Shown piece by piece: positions 26,530-38,672 of a DNA stretch of 64,000 nucleotides (position 1 is its first letter; each line of letters opens with the position of its first letter). The position numbers and the translations under genes were made by a program. Under the pieces are notes generated by a model. It was not told the DNA's origin and did no database searches. It worked only from the letters and a program-made list of their open reading frames with translations. Source of the DNA: Karstenula rhodostoma CBS 690.94 (Eukaryota; Ascomycota; Dothideomycetes; Pleosporales; Didymosphaeriaceae); the NCBI GenBank assembly GCA_010093485.1, contig MU001493.1:529599-593598 (forward strand). The letters run 5' to 3'.

Positions 26530-27370
26530 CCTCGATAACGTATATTTGGGGCGCGGGATATGGTAGTGATGCATTTGGGGACCCGATCATGATCCCCCTT
26601 CCTCCTTGGCGTAGTCTGGACATATTTCCTCAGGATTAATTCTGAACATACCACTGGATGTGGGATAGAGGAGCGCAGTGCGGGAGTGACAATCAGTTTT
26701 GGATTACGGTCGGATTTGTACGAGCGGATACATGGGGAATGGCACGTTGGGATGGGGAGTCTGTGCCGGGAGTGGCTTGTCGGAGAAGCACTAGTAGCAA
26801 GGTCGTTGAAGCTTGCGTGCGAGTCGTGCTGCCTTTTCGACTCCCCCGTTCTGGCCTATAGAAAGATCATGGTATGAAATTAAAAAGTACACAAGCTGAA
26901 CCCCATGCTACAATGGCGTCAACACGGCTAGGAGTGGAAATGTACAAATCCTTGCTGACGATTGCTCGCGTTTCCGAAGCGGTGTGCACTTGCGGAGCAT
27001 TTGTGCGGCCAAGCGTAGCGCAGCCGTGAATCGCGTGGATTCCAAGGTTGTGCTAGAGTCCTGTGAGGTCGCTGGACTGGGGATGACCAAACTGTTGATT
27101 AAAGTAAAGCCAAGATAATACGGGGTATGCTCACATTTAGAGTCAACATCCATGGATGCTCCCAGGTCACATGTAGCCGCGCTGATGGGTCGTGTGAACG
27201 CATAGCCCTGGAGGGATCCCTGTCCCGCATCCGAGCATTATCGATAGGCGGCTCGCGCCCAGCGCCACTCATAACCACGACCAAGACTTCGTCTTAGGTC
27301 TCATGGCCCCCCTTCGACTCGACACCGAATCCGCACGACGATAGCGAGTCGCATAGACTGCTCACAGAGG
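26530..27370. other. intergenic region, Hog1 3' end to AVL9 promoter
   Basis: About 840 bases. Short frames only; no domain, repeat or RNA gene seen. Confidence 0.5.
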
Positions 27371-29622
27371 ATGGCGTTTGCGCCTCTGATATGCATTGTT
27401 GATTTCCACCACGCCCGGTCGGTAGTCCTGAGGGGGGCAAATGCGAGGGCGCAATTTGCTGATGGCGATACAGGGGACCCGAAGTGGAGCAATGGTTCGG
27501 CCTTGAGGAAGGCAGCGCAGACCCGTCGGTCGAAAATGACTGGTCGAACCTCCCGTTCATGGCGCTGAGCGACGGCGCGCATGCGTAAAGGCCCCTCCCC
27601 GGTAGAGCTGCAGCGGTAGGACTGACGGGCTATAGCTCCACCGAAGACTACTCCTACTTCACACTGCGACGCGCCGAGACCCCCAAGCACCCCGCTTCGA
27701 GCCTCTTTGGCATTTCGTGCACGCGACAGCTGGATGCGAGCAAGCTGATCGATCGGCCGGCCGAGGTTACAAGGAGCACCGTGCAGAAGGCGGTGGTGGT
27801 GGTGAGCGATAGCCCGCAGTACTTTGGGGCTATTAAGGCACAGCTGGGCGTTGTTACTGCGGCGTGGTTTGCACAGAGGGACTTCACTGATGTCGAAATC
27901 CTACAACGCTTCAGCGAGAGTCTGCCTACGCTGCTCAAGAACCAAGAGGGAGAGGCGGATCACTACTTTGGCATCTCCTTGCGAGAGATGATCCACGAGT
28001 TCAAGTGGCAGACGCTAGTTCTTTTCAAGTGCGCTCTACTACAACCAAAGGTGCGGTCGCCCGGACGAAGAGGAAAAAGCAGCTGACTGTCTGCAGATGC
28101 TTTTCTTCGGCTCGCATTGCGAGCGCTTGTGCATGATGCAGTTTGCTTTGATTTCTCTGATACCCGGCCTAATCCGCCACCTTCAAGATGCTGCTGATCC
28201 CAAGTTTAATTCCTGCGAGACGAATCTCGTCATGCCTACGTCTCTCAAGACGTCGCAGCGCTCCTCGTGTCAGTCAGACCATTCTTTAGCTCAATCCATG
28301 CTAATCCTTACCCAGTAATCACCTACATGGGTCTTCCGCTCCAGCTGTTTGGAAAAGGGTCACTGTTTGGGCCATATACCCCATTACAACAGCTCGACCT
28401 GCTGGCCGATCAAGACACCAAATCGTACATTGTCGGCTCGACAAACTCACTGCTGCTCCAGCAAAGAGATCGATATAGCGATATATTGATTAACCTGGAC
28501 GAACAAACTGTAAACATAACATCAACCTCTCTCCAACACGCTCTCGTGCTGTCCACGCCAGACCGTCGTTGGATCGATTTCCTCACACAAACCGTCCACG
28601 ACACCTGGGACGAGTCCAATCCCAGCCGGCCAAAAGACCATGGCTACGCTGGTAGTGAAGAGTTCATCCGGATGCAATTTGAAGAGTACCTTCTTGCCAT
28701 GCTGAGTGCGGTCAAGTTCAAGGCCTACCAGGAGAAGAACAAGGACAAGGAAAAAATCATCACAGAGCACGAAGGCGACCCGGCAGGAGAGTTCTCGAAC
28801 AACTACATCCACGCGTGGATGCAGACGGAAAACTTCCGCATCTGGAACAAGTTCACCGACTCGCATCTCTTCGACATTGTCGAACCAAGACACCCCTGCT
28901 CAGGTGGTCTCAGCATCGAAGATGTCCAGCGGCGTCTTGCCCAGTAAGTTATTACTCTCTCGCAAGCATCCAGGAGACGCTAAGCCATGCCCCCGCCTCA
29001 GGCTGTTCTCCAATTCCACCTTCCAAGTAGCCAGCATCACTATCTGCGTGCTAATTCTCGCGTACCGCATAGGCAAATAGAGCACCTGCAGCTCGATGAG
29101 CGCCTCCAAAACTCCCGAGAAGCAATCGGCAAGCAACTCGCCGTCGGCCAGAAAAAAGTCTCATCCGCATTTGATAGTCTCTGGGCACAGATGGAAGCCG
29201 TTCGCGAGGCACAGCAGAAGAGACAAGAGGAGAATCGCCTCGCCAAAGAAAGCGAGCCAAACAGCCCCGGCATCTCAGCCTCGCAGCACGCGCAGGCAAA
29301 CACCCAAACAACGTCCACGCGCGCAGGCGCATATCTCTCTTCATGGGGCGCATGGGCGAGTGAGAAGAAGAAGGGGTGGCAGGCGGGCAGGAGCGCGTCG
29401 GGGACGCCGTTGCAGAGCCCTGCGCTTCCGGCTGAGCCCTCGCCGGGCGACATCAAGCGCGCAGAAGAATTTAAAAAGGACAATGACGGGTTTGTGGATC
29501 TGGAGAACCCGTTGAGTAGTGCGCGGACGGCGCCGGCGGAAGTGCAGGGCGAGGGAAGGAGGGAGAGTGTGTTTTTCGATGCAGAAAAGGATGTGGAGAG
29601 GAGCAAGGAGGCTGAGACGTGA
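27371..29622 (+). CDS. avl9: AVL9-family late secretory pathway protein
   Basis: Exons 27371-27417, 27474-27584, 27636-28050, 28097-28268, 28316-28943 and 29073-29622 give 640 residues. The N-terminal DENN-like region begins with ICIVDFHHARGPEVE, rebuilt by the first splice. It continues with FALSDGAHAS-type sequence (PFMALSDGAHA), the SPQYFG block, and MLFFGSHCERLCMMQFALIS, which is diagnostic for AVL9. The C-terminal 200 residues are charged and probably disordered. The intron at 28944-29072 could instead be two introns around a short exon (LFSNSTFQ); the single-intron form is preferred because it gives QQIEHLQLDERL. The first intron donor, GTCGGT, is weak. Yeast Avl9 acts in exocytic transport from the Golgi; that role is assigned by family. 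Confidence 0.9.
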
Positions 29623-30222
29623 CGTGGGGATGGTAAAAGGGCTTGGGATAGGGGTCTAAGATTCACTAGATGAACGGTCACGTGGAGGTTGCATACATGT
29701 TTAAACTTTTTGCATTGGGTGGGAATGTAGCGACTTTGCGTCTTTTATGAGCTTATGAACAGCGTGCAATAGTACGTTTCCGTTATCTCCTCAGCCCTGC
29801 CATCTAAGAGTCGCGAAAGCAATTTCCTCTCGTGTTCGGCGCTCCTCGCCGCGGTGGTCGTGGGTGTCGTTCACGTACACCTATTGCAAGCCGTTGGGTA
29901 TGTACGCTAGAGCCTCTTGTCCGGCATACCTCACAACGCTTAGCTGCGTCTAGACACATCGCGCCCTTTTGATGTTGTAGCCTTGAGTTCCATCACGTCA
30001 TCTTATGCCATTGGTGGGGGGCCTAGTGGGGCATAACGATGATGAGGGGCTACTCTCATACGTGATATCACGCACGAATTGACAAAGCAGTAGATTACAC
30101 ATCATTGCACCATTTAAATTCCCCATCTCGAGACGCAGCACTGCACACATTGCTCATCTCACTTCCATCTCACCTACCAAAACAATAAACGTGCAAGTCG
30201 ACGCAAGGAAGCTGAACCAAAC
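29623..30222. promoter_or_regulatory. intergenic region; promoter of the GST gene
   Basis: About 600 bases. An AT-rich patch with TTTAAAT near 30113 lies about 110 bases before the GST start. No gene seen. Confidence 0.4.
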
Positions 30223-31140
30223 ATGTCGTCCTACCACTACACCTCGGAAACCCCCGCAGAGGTTAAGGACGCAAAGGGTTTGCATTTGATCACGCAAAAC
30301 ACGCCCAATGGCCAGCCCTTGCAGATCTTCCTCGAGGAGCTGAAAGACGCGTATGGGACTGAGTGGACCACCAGCATCATCGACAGTACGTAATGCCAGG
30401 GTGCAAAGTGGGTGTTCCAGCTGTTATCGATGTCTGAGAGTTCCAGACAACAATAACAAGTAAGAGCTAGAACACCTATTTCTCCCACTTTCCTCTATTT
30501 TCAACTGATCCACTGACTTGTACCCTCTCTTTAGTTTCGACCAACGTCCAGAAATCAGACTGGTTCCTAAGGCTGGACCCGAACGGTAACTCCCCTCCCC
30601 ACCCCCATCCCTTTCAACGAAAAGAAGAACAAAAAGCGATTCTAACAGAGACGGAAAGGCCGCATCCCCGTGCTGGTGGACAACACGCAATCCCCGCCCT
30701 TCACCGTGCACGAGTCGTCGGCGGAGCTGTTCTACCTGCTGAAGTTCGCGGACAAGGAGGATAAATTCGGTTTCGCGAATGACCTCGAGCGCAACCAGGC
30801 GCTGCAGTGGACGTTCTTCTGGCACGGCAGCGGGGCGCCCTATCAGGGGCAAGTGAACCACTTCTCGCGCGCCGCGCCGGAGAAGATACCCTATGCGATT
30901 ACGCGGTATAGGAACGAGTACGTTTCCCTCCTACTTCCTCTTCCTGCGTTCTTTCGTGCGGTCACGTGTTGTGTTGTGCATGCAGCTACAACTACGTGTA
31001 TGGTAGGTGTGAAGGTGCGTGCTGACTGATGGCGAACAGGACCCTCCGCGTCTTCGGCGTGCTCGAGATCCAACTCTCGGGCAAATACACGGGCACCCCG
31101 CGGGAGTACCTCGCGGGCAACGGTGCGGGAAATTACAGCG

Positions 31141-31145
31141 TCGCG
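31141..31145. repeat. target site duplication, left copy (TCGCG)
   Basis: TCGCG directly before the 5' LTR, identical to 38369-38373 after the 3' LTR. Five bases is the usual copia duplication. Confidence 0.93.
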
Positions 31146-31303
31146 TGTTGGACGGTAAAACCCCACATGGAGGGTCTAACCCGATCAGGTAGTCACGTGG
31201 GTGAACGCTAGTGTTCTTGGCAACTCAGGAGCCTGTATATAAACACCGCGTCACCCAGTCCCTTAATAGTCTCACTATCTACAATATATTATTCAGTTTA
31301 ACA
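31146..31303 (+). repeat. 5' LTR (158 bp)
   Basis: Differs from the 3' LTR at 13 positions, all transitions (C/T or G/A). It contains TATATAAA at 31236-31243, a likely element promoter. Followed by GGTTATAAGCCC, the probable but mutated primer binding site. Confidence 0.95.
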
Positions 31304-34300
31304 GGTTATAAGCCCCTTGTAATTCTAAGGTACTTACTTAGCTACTAAATAAATCTTCTCTGTGTTTACCCTACACGGGCAGGCGCGACTCTTTAAACAC
31401 TTCTTTAGTACAGGCCTTATATAGGTACGCGCCACTTAAATTTACGTTTAACTTACACGGTCTGCGCAACTTAATAATATATTAATTATTAACGCCGCCT
31501 CTGTCTTTCTAAAAGACTTCGGCAGACTTGGCCCCAATAACTAGGCCCCCTAGTTACGCCACTTTAAACCTATCGCCCAAGACTAAGGCGTGTAGATAAA
31601 GTACTTAGGTAAGCAGAGTATGGCTCCCCCTATAACACCTCACTCTTAGACTTAACAGTAGATTAATTAAGTTAAGGCTAAAGCGGATGCTATTACTGCT
31701 TATAAGAATAAAATCTCTCGCCTTAAGATAGAGGCTAAAGCAGCACGTTAGGTATATAAGAACTAGCTAGTTAAGTATAATAGAGACTCTTCACCGTATA
31801 ACTATAATATATCTATACTAACTATCTACGAGCCTGAATATCTAGTTAATATACCTACCGCGCCTAACACTCCTAAAACTATTTAGATAAAGCTTGCTAT
31901 ATATAAGATCGAGCTCGATATATATAAGGAAGTTAAGAAGGAGTGTTACCTGGCTACTATATTACTTTACACTGCAGTCGAGCCTTATATTTAGGCTATG
32001 GTTGATACGTTCAACTAACCTATTAACTTATTTACTAAGCTTCGCGAGATATACGCCCTAACTGGCACCTCTATCCTTAGCCGCGCGTGGTCTAGTATTA
32101 AAATAATTAAGTTTAATAAGTATAAAGATACTCACGAGTATATTATAGCCTTTAATAAGGTTTATAAAGATATTAAGGCCTATAGTGGGGAAATTTAACT
32201 ATACCAACTTATAATGTATATTATTAACAGCTTACCTAATACTAAGTTTGGCTTTAATTTCTTCCGCAAGAATTTTACTATAGTTAACTACCTAAATACT
32301 GTGGATGGTATTAATCACTTCCTTAAAGACTTATATAACTTTTTCAGTAAATAGAAGTAGCTATAGTAACTTAAGAAGGCCGACTAGAAGACTAATTAGA
32401 GGACTAATTAGAAGACCTACTAGAAGTCCACCACTAAGAAGACTATAAAGAAGGATAAGAAGCTGGCCACTACTTATAAGACGTGCAGTTGGCGAGGATA
32501 TAATAGTAAAGACAGCAGCTACCTAAATAAGGATAAACCTAAGTGTGGCTATAAGCTATATAGTAAACGTGGCCACAGTAAGGGTAAATACCGCCTTAAG
32601 AAGAAATATTAAGATAATAAGTCTAACCTATCCTCTTATTTAGCCGTTAATAATATAGAGACTACTACTAGGGGACTCTATAAGCTCGCCTTCTCTACTA
32701 CTAACTTTAATATAACCGAATTCCTTACCCGCCTTACTTAAGGACAAGTCGCTAAGTATACGTCCCTAAACCGCCAACTATAAGAACCCATCGCTAATAA
32801 CGTTATAGAAGTTAGTGATATAGTGGGGTCTTAGGGTAATAAGGATATATATAATGGTTGTCTTTCTAGTAATAAATGGGCAGGGCAGGAGGATCCACTT
32901 AGGCGCTTCTTTAGTATTAAAGAGAACTATCTATTAGCTTTGGCCGGGATGAATTTATCTATTTTATAAGAAATATGGCTAGTTAATAGTGGAGCGTAAG
33001 TTTATATTGTGAATAACTATTCCCTTTTCACTAACTTTGTACCTATAATGGGCATCGATATTGGCACATGCTCCGAAGGCCAAGCCCTTAAGGTTAAGGG
33101 GGGCGGAACAATTCAAATCACCGTTAAATCCTCAGCTAGTGAGCAGTTTTAACTAGAATTATCTAAGGTCTCTTACGCGCTAAAAAGCCGGTATAACTTG
33201 CTATCTATCCTATTACTAATAAAGCGCTGCACGGCTTATAGACGATTTAACGCCGACGGCTTATAGCTAATAACTAATAATAATGTCGAGTTTACTTACG
33301 TACCGCTTATGCAAGGTATATATCGACTTCTAGTAGTGTTCCTGGATCTAGAAGAGGCTATTATACCCATTATCGCACTAGCTATTAATATAAGCGACCC
33401 CGTTATACTTATATATTAAAAGATAGGATACCTAAGCTGGGAGTATATATACTGAGCCGTTAAAGCCACCACCGGTATAAACCTAACTAAAAAGTAAATT
33501 AAGGCCTGGGTTAAGGTAATTTATCCTATATACTATACTACTAGGATGATTAATTATATACTGCGCGACCCGGCTGGCCGCCACTTTGCCAATGAGGGCG
33601 ATCTAATAATCCTTAATTCCTGGGGTCCTTATCCTATCCCTGGTCTTAACGGAGAACGCCTGGTGGTTATAATTACTAATAATACTTAGCGATAGACCTG
33701 GGTTATCTTCGCTATAATAAAGGTGGAAATTCTCTAGCTTACTATTCGCGAACTCAAGCGTATTAGTGTTAAAGACAAAATTAAGATACGACGACTCCGT
33801 TTTAATAATAAGTTTCTTAAATAACTAGTTAAAGACTACGTCTGGGAGGAAGGTATTACTATTAAACTAAGTATTCCTTACTACTATTATCACGCTGGCA
33901 TGGCTAAACGTGTGAATCGCACAATCTATAAGTTAACTATAGTATAAATTCAGGACGTTAATCTACTATTAGATCGTGTAAAGATTATTATTAATTAAGC
34001 TAATAAGTTTCTTTGTAACTCTATAATACCTGAGTCCCTATAGCTATATACCTTTATTAAATTGGTATAGCACAAGAATTGCCTCCTAATAAAGGTAAAC
34101 TCTTGGAAAACCCTATAGGAGTTATAGAAGTCTACTAAACCAGATATTAGTAATAAGTATATATTTGGCACTAGCGTCTATATACCATATCCTGTCGAGG
34201 TTCGGGATCTACGGACCTACACTAAGTTGTATACACCTTAGGGATGGTATAGATACTACCTATACCCCGAGACGGAGCTAATCTCTAAGGTCTAGAATCC

Positions 34301-37300
34301 TAATTGTAAATAGGTCTATTGCGTTAACTGTGTCGTGATTAATAACAGTATAGGTAATAATAATAAGTAGCCAGCTCCTTATATCTCCTAGCGTATCCCT
34401 CCTATATAGATTGAAGTGCTGGATTATATTAATAATAATGTCTCTAATATATCTAAGTTTAAATCTATTAATAGCGACGAAGAATAAGCCAATAAGGTTT
34501 TACACTACTTTAGGGGGCTCGTTATGGCCGCCCTTAGCCGTCCAACCGGCGAATTTAACGATAATAACCTTAATAATAATAAACTTATTAAAGCTATAGA
34601 TAATATTAATAGGGGGCTAGGGAACCCTATAGAGCTATTATTAAATATATTATCCTCCTTTAATAATAGTAATAATAACGAATATACTAATATACCTTTT
34701 TACTGGAATATATAGATATCGTGGTAACCTATATCTAGGGTCCCGGTCTCTTAACCTCTAACTGCCAATAAAGGTATTTATAGGTTCTCTTAAGTATCTC
34801 TTATATATCCTATTAATATTAGTAATATATTTATTAGTGTATCTATTCTATATAATATTCCTCGTATATTATCTCCTACCCGAGTCCTGCTAACGCTTGA
34901 TTGGTAGGGTTATAGAATAGCTAAAAGCTCCGAACGTAAGCGTGGGTATAACGACGAGGATGAGGATAAGAAGTAAGGTGCTTAGCTGGGATACTAATTA
35001 TATAGGAATAATAGTAAACAGTGGCTGTTCCCCTATAATAATAAAGATAATAGACCGCTAAATACTACTTTAATTCTATAGTCGAATCAAGATATTATTA
35101 TACTAAACTCCTAACCATTAGTTCTTATTAATCTACAACTAATAAACGCTTTCTCTAGGGAATATCTATTTAGTAATCTTTTAGATCTACTATTATGGTT
35201 ACCGACTGTACTAAAGCTTACCTAGTAAATAGTTAAATAGATAGAGGAATCTAAGCATTATAAAGCTCTTTCTAAGTCTCTACTTTAACTTTAATTCTTA
35301 GAAGGTTTCTCTGCTGCCTAACTTGCCTCCCGTGTTAAGAAACCCATACTACGGTCTAAAACCATTAAGTTTTTCCCATTAAAGAACACGAAGACCTTCT
35401 CTCTACCTAAAGTAATTAGTAATAATAAATTTCGCAAGCTTATAGACAATACTTTATATAAACCCGATAATCTACTACCTACACTCTAGACTAAACTGTT
35501 TTGAATAAACGCCAGATACTTCTAATATATAAACCACGGAATAAATTATATATAGATATATAGTAATATTAAATACGAGAAATATAAACCAAAAAAATTA
35601 GCCTACTAATAACCCACTAATAAGGAGGTCTAGAAGATAGCCAACTCCTGCTCCAGATATAGCTCCTATAAATATCTATATAATGGTCAGATTCCCTATA
35701 ATAAGTGTATTAAAAAGAACCGTCCCTGCAAGAGTAGGAGGGGACTAAGGAAGAAAGTAGCTCTTCCTATAAGTAAGCGGTGTGGTTCCTATCAGCTATC
35801 TCCCCAGACTAGGCGCCAGCGAATTAAAGATATAGGGCGTGTAATTAAGCACTTAAAGTCCACGAAAGTAGAATATAACAGTAAGGATCCGTGTAATATA
35901 TACTCTAGCCTTAAAATTCCCTATATCCCGAAAGATTGTATACACGCTCCTAAGTGTAGAGAGTACGACAAGGTAGTAAGATTATATAATTAAAAATAAC
36001 TGTATAGTTAGTATATTGCTTAAAACATCCTATATATTAATTTCCAGGATCCCTTCTTATACGTAATATACTCTGCTAAAACTACCCTATATAAACCTTT
36101 CAGTTCTTATAATAACTGTCTTAAAATAGGATAAACCTATACAGGTAAGATCCTATACTACTAGTGTCTTAACTCGGATCTCGTCTATATAAAACGCGCA
36201 GTGTATTATAAGATAATAACTACTAAAGTCGTTTATATATCTATAATACTTAAAGCCTTCTACCTGGACTGGGATACTATTATAGATAATAAGCTTCCGC
36301 CTATTTAATAGAAACCAGATTATAAACCTAAGCCTAATTAAACTCTATAAAAAAGCGTGTATCCTATAAAGGATTCTAAAGACTTAGAAGTTACTATAAT
36401 AACGTATAAGTTTATTGGTCCCTACTAGAATAATTAGACTGGGGCGGATATTATTAACATAATGCGATTTACCTATAAAGATAATCGCTTAAATGGAGAT
36501 ATTATTAACCTGCTTAATTTACTAGGGATAAATAATAAGGATCTCTTCGCGATGGTCGCTATTAATAGTAACGTATCTAAGGACTCTATTAAGGTATAAC
36601 TTGTGCCTGAGACTACTAATATATAGACCCCTATAACCTATAAAGAGGCTATATAACTGCCTGAGGCTCTGGATTAGGACACCGCTATCTGGAAGGAAAT
36701 TAAATAGATTATTAATATTGGAGCTGTTCGTGTCGTCCTTCGCCTAGAGGGTACTAAAGTGATTATAGGGCGTCTCGTCTTCAAGATTAAGTAGAAGCTG
36801 AATAGGGAAATCGCTAGGTTTAAAGTATAACTTATAGCTCGCGGTTTTATATAGAAGAAAGGGGTTAACTATTAGGAATCTTAGGCCTCTATAGTTTAGT
36901 CTATCTCTGTTCGTATTATTATCGCGATAGCCACTACGCTTGGTTAGAAGCGTCGCTAGTATAACATTATTAGAGCGTTTCTTAACGCGTTCCTAGAAGA
37001 AGTCGTTTACATACGACCTCCCTATCCGGTTAAGCTTAATAAAGGAGAAGTGTAGTAGGTTATTCGAGCCTTATATGGTCTCGTCCAATCGCCACGTGCG
37101 TGGTATAAGACCTTCCACGCAGCGCTTATTACTATGGGATTTAGGCAGTCTAATTACAATCCGTGCGTCTATATATATAACACTCGTCACATTATCCTCT
37201 CTATATATATAGATAATATTGGTATATTTACACCTAATAAGGTATCTCTAGACTAGCTTAAGGTCGCACTTGCCAACAAGTTTAACTTCACTAAGAATAC

Positions 37301-38200
37301 TAATAACGTAATCTATCTTAGCATGCACGTTATACGCTATAATAATTAAGTTATCCTTTATTAGTTAGGGTATATTTGGCGATCCCTGTAAAAATATAGC
37401 TATATAAATATACCTAGTATATATATCCCTGCCAATCCTAAGAATAGGATAGCTTAAAACATATCTACTATATTACCTAATATATCTCTTACCTACCTTA
37501 GCAAGTTCGGCACGCTTAACTACTGCCCTACGCTTACGCGGCCTAATGTAGCTTTCACTTAATCCTTATATAGACGCTTTAACGCTAACCCCGCTTAGAA
37601 GTATATAAACGGTTTGGATTAAGAACTCGCGTATCTCGCTACTACACTAGCTTAGGGTGTCGCGTATAAAAAGGATTCCCCTGTTACCCTAGATAGCTAT
37701 GTGGACGTGGACTGGTAAGGCAATATAGATACTTATTAGTCGACCACTAGATATATCTTTATAGTTATAGAAGGCACTATTGCGTGGCGCTCTTCTTGTC
37801 AGATATCCGTAGCTATGTCTACGTGTAAAACTGAGTATATAGCTGCTGGAGAGGCAACTAAAGAGGCTATATAGATCTGAAACTTTATTAATAACCTTTA
37901 AATCTATAACGTCTAGATCAATAGCGTCCCTCTATACGTGGATAACGAGTTAGCTATTAAGCTTATAAAGAATCTAGAGCTAAGTTAATAGATAAAGTAT
38001 ATCTAGCAATGTCATCACTTTATACGTGATACTATTAATTAAGGTGATATTAACGTCTATTGGATCTCTAGTAAGGATAACCTAGCTAACGTGTTCACAA
38101 AACCTCTTCTACTGGCGTCTTTCGAGGATATGCAAATCCGACTGGGTATAGTTAATGTAGAGGAGTGAAGGGAGAATTGAGTTATATACTTATACGGAGT

Positions 38201-38210
38201 TTTAGGGGGC
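38201..38210 (+). other. polypurine tract of the retrotransposon
   Basis: TTTAGGGGGC lies directly before the 3' LTR, the expected position of the plus-strand primer. Confidence 0.7.
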
Positions 38211-38368
38211 TGTTGGACGGTAAAACCCTATATAGAGGGTCTAACCTAATCAGGTAGTCATGTGGGTGAACGCTAGTGTTCTTGGCAACTCAGGAGCCTG
38301 TATATAAACACCGCGTCACCCGGTCCCTCGATAGTCTCACTATCTGCAATACATCATTCAGTTCAACA
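38211..38368 (+). repeat. 3' LTR (158 bp)
   Basis: Same length as the 5' LTR, no gaps. Its first third carries the T/A states (6 changes) while the 5' LTR carries them in its last third (7 changes), so both copies were mutated independently after insertion. Confidence 0.95.
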
Positions 38369-38373
38369 TCGCG
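38369..38373. repeat. target site duplication, right copy (TCGCG)
   Basis: Matches the left copy at 31141-31145 exactly. Confidence 0.93.
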
Positions 38374-38672
38374 GACATCAAGACGTGGCCGTGGGTCAAG
38401 AACTGGGAGAAGAGCGGCTTCTCCAAGGACGAGGTGGCGGCGTTTCCGCACCTGCTCAAGTGGATCGATAGGATTGCGGAGAGGCCCGCGGTGCAGCGGG
38501 GCATTGGGGAGGCGTATTCGAAGAAGACCATCTAAGTGAGGGGGGACGATGAGGGATAGTATGCGACAATACAATCTGTACGCATTTCCAAGCTGTATAC
38601 ATGCTCCTACAACAACGTACATACGTACCACCACCCTAGCCAAACTTCCCCCTGCCTCGTAGTGTTCCATCC

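Larger units (their letters stand above)
31146..38368 (+). mobile_element. complete RIP-mutated Ty1/copia LTR retrotransposon (7.2 kb)
   Basis: Bounded by two 158-bp LTRs beginning TGTTG and ending CAACA (TAACA in the mutated left copy), with a perfect 5-bp target duplication. The internal part is AT-rich and full of TAA/TAG, many where Gln or Trp codons would be expected. Degraded domains can still be followed on the plus strand: gag zinc-knuckle remains (about 32480-32600), a protease site reading NSGA for DSGA (about 32985), integrase core (about 33400-34000), reverse transcriptase with YGLVQSPRAWY (about 37065-37105) and YIDN in place of YVDD (about 37205), then RNase H (about 37690-37900). 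The order IN before RT defines copia (Pseudoviridae-like) elements. No usable open frame remains, so the copy cannot move by itself. RIP implies related copies elsewhere in the genome. Confidence 0.95.
30223..38535 (+). pseudogene. Ure2-like glutathione S-transferase gene disrupted by a copia retrotransposon
   Basis: Exons 30223-30385, 30535-30585, 30659-30917 and 31040-31145, then 38374-38535 beyond the insertion. Leaving out the element and one copy of the 5-base target duplication, the frame is exact and unbroken: 246 residues, NYSVA joining DIKTWPW. The thioredoxin-like N-terminus (ITQNTPNGQPLQIFLEEL, GRIPVLVD, ESSAELFYL) and the all-helical C-domain (TWPWVKNWEKSG) match fungal Ure2p/GstA-type transferases, which conjugate glutathione or reduce peroxides. 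No other stop, frameshift or RIP-type damage is seen in the host exons, so the gene was probably active until the insertion. The interrupted transcript would lose the C-terminal helices, so the protein is probably non-functional. Confidence 0.92.

Noticed and set aside
31304..31316. Primer binding site matching the initiator tRNA
   Set aside because: GGTTATAAGCCC lies in the right place but, after mutation, does not match well enough to name the tRNA.
34411..34715. Two short open frames inside the retrotransposon
   Set aside because: Chance frames in AT-rich RIP-mutated sequence, not in the register of the copia domains.
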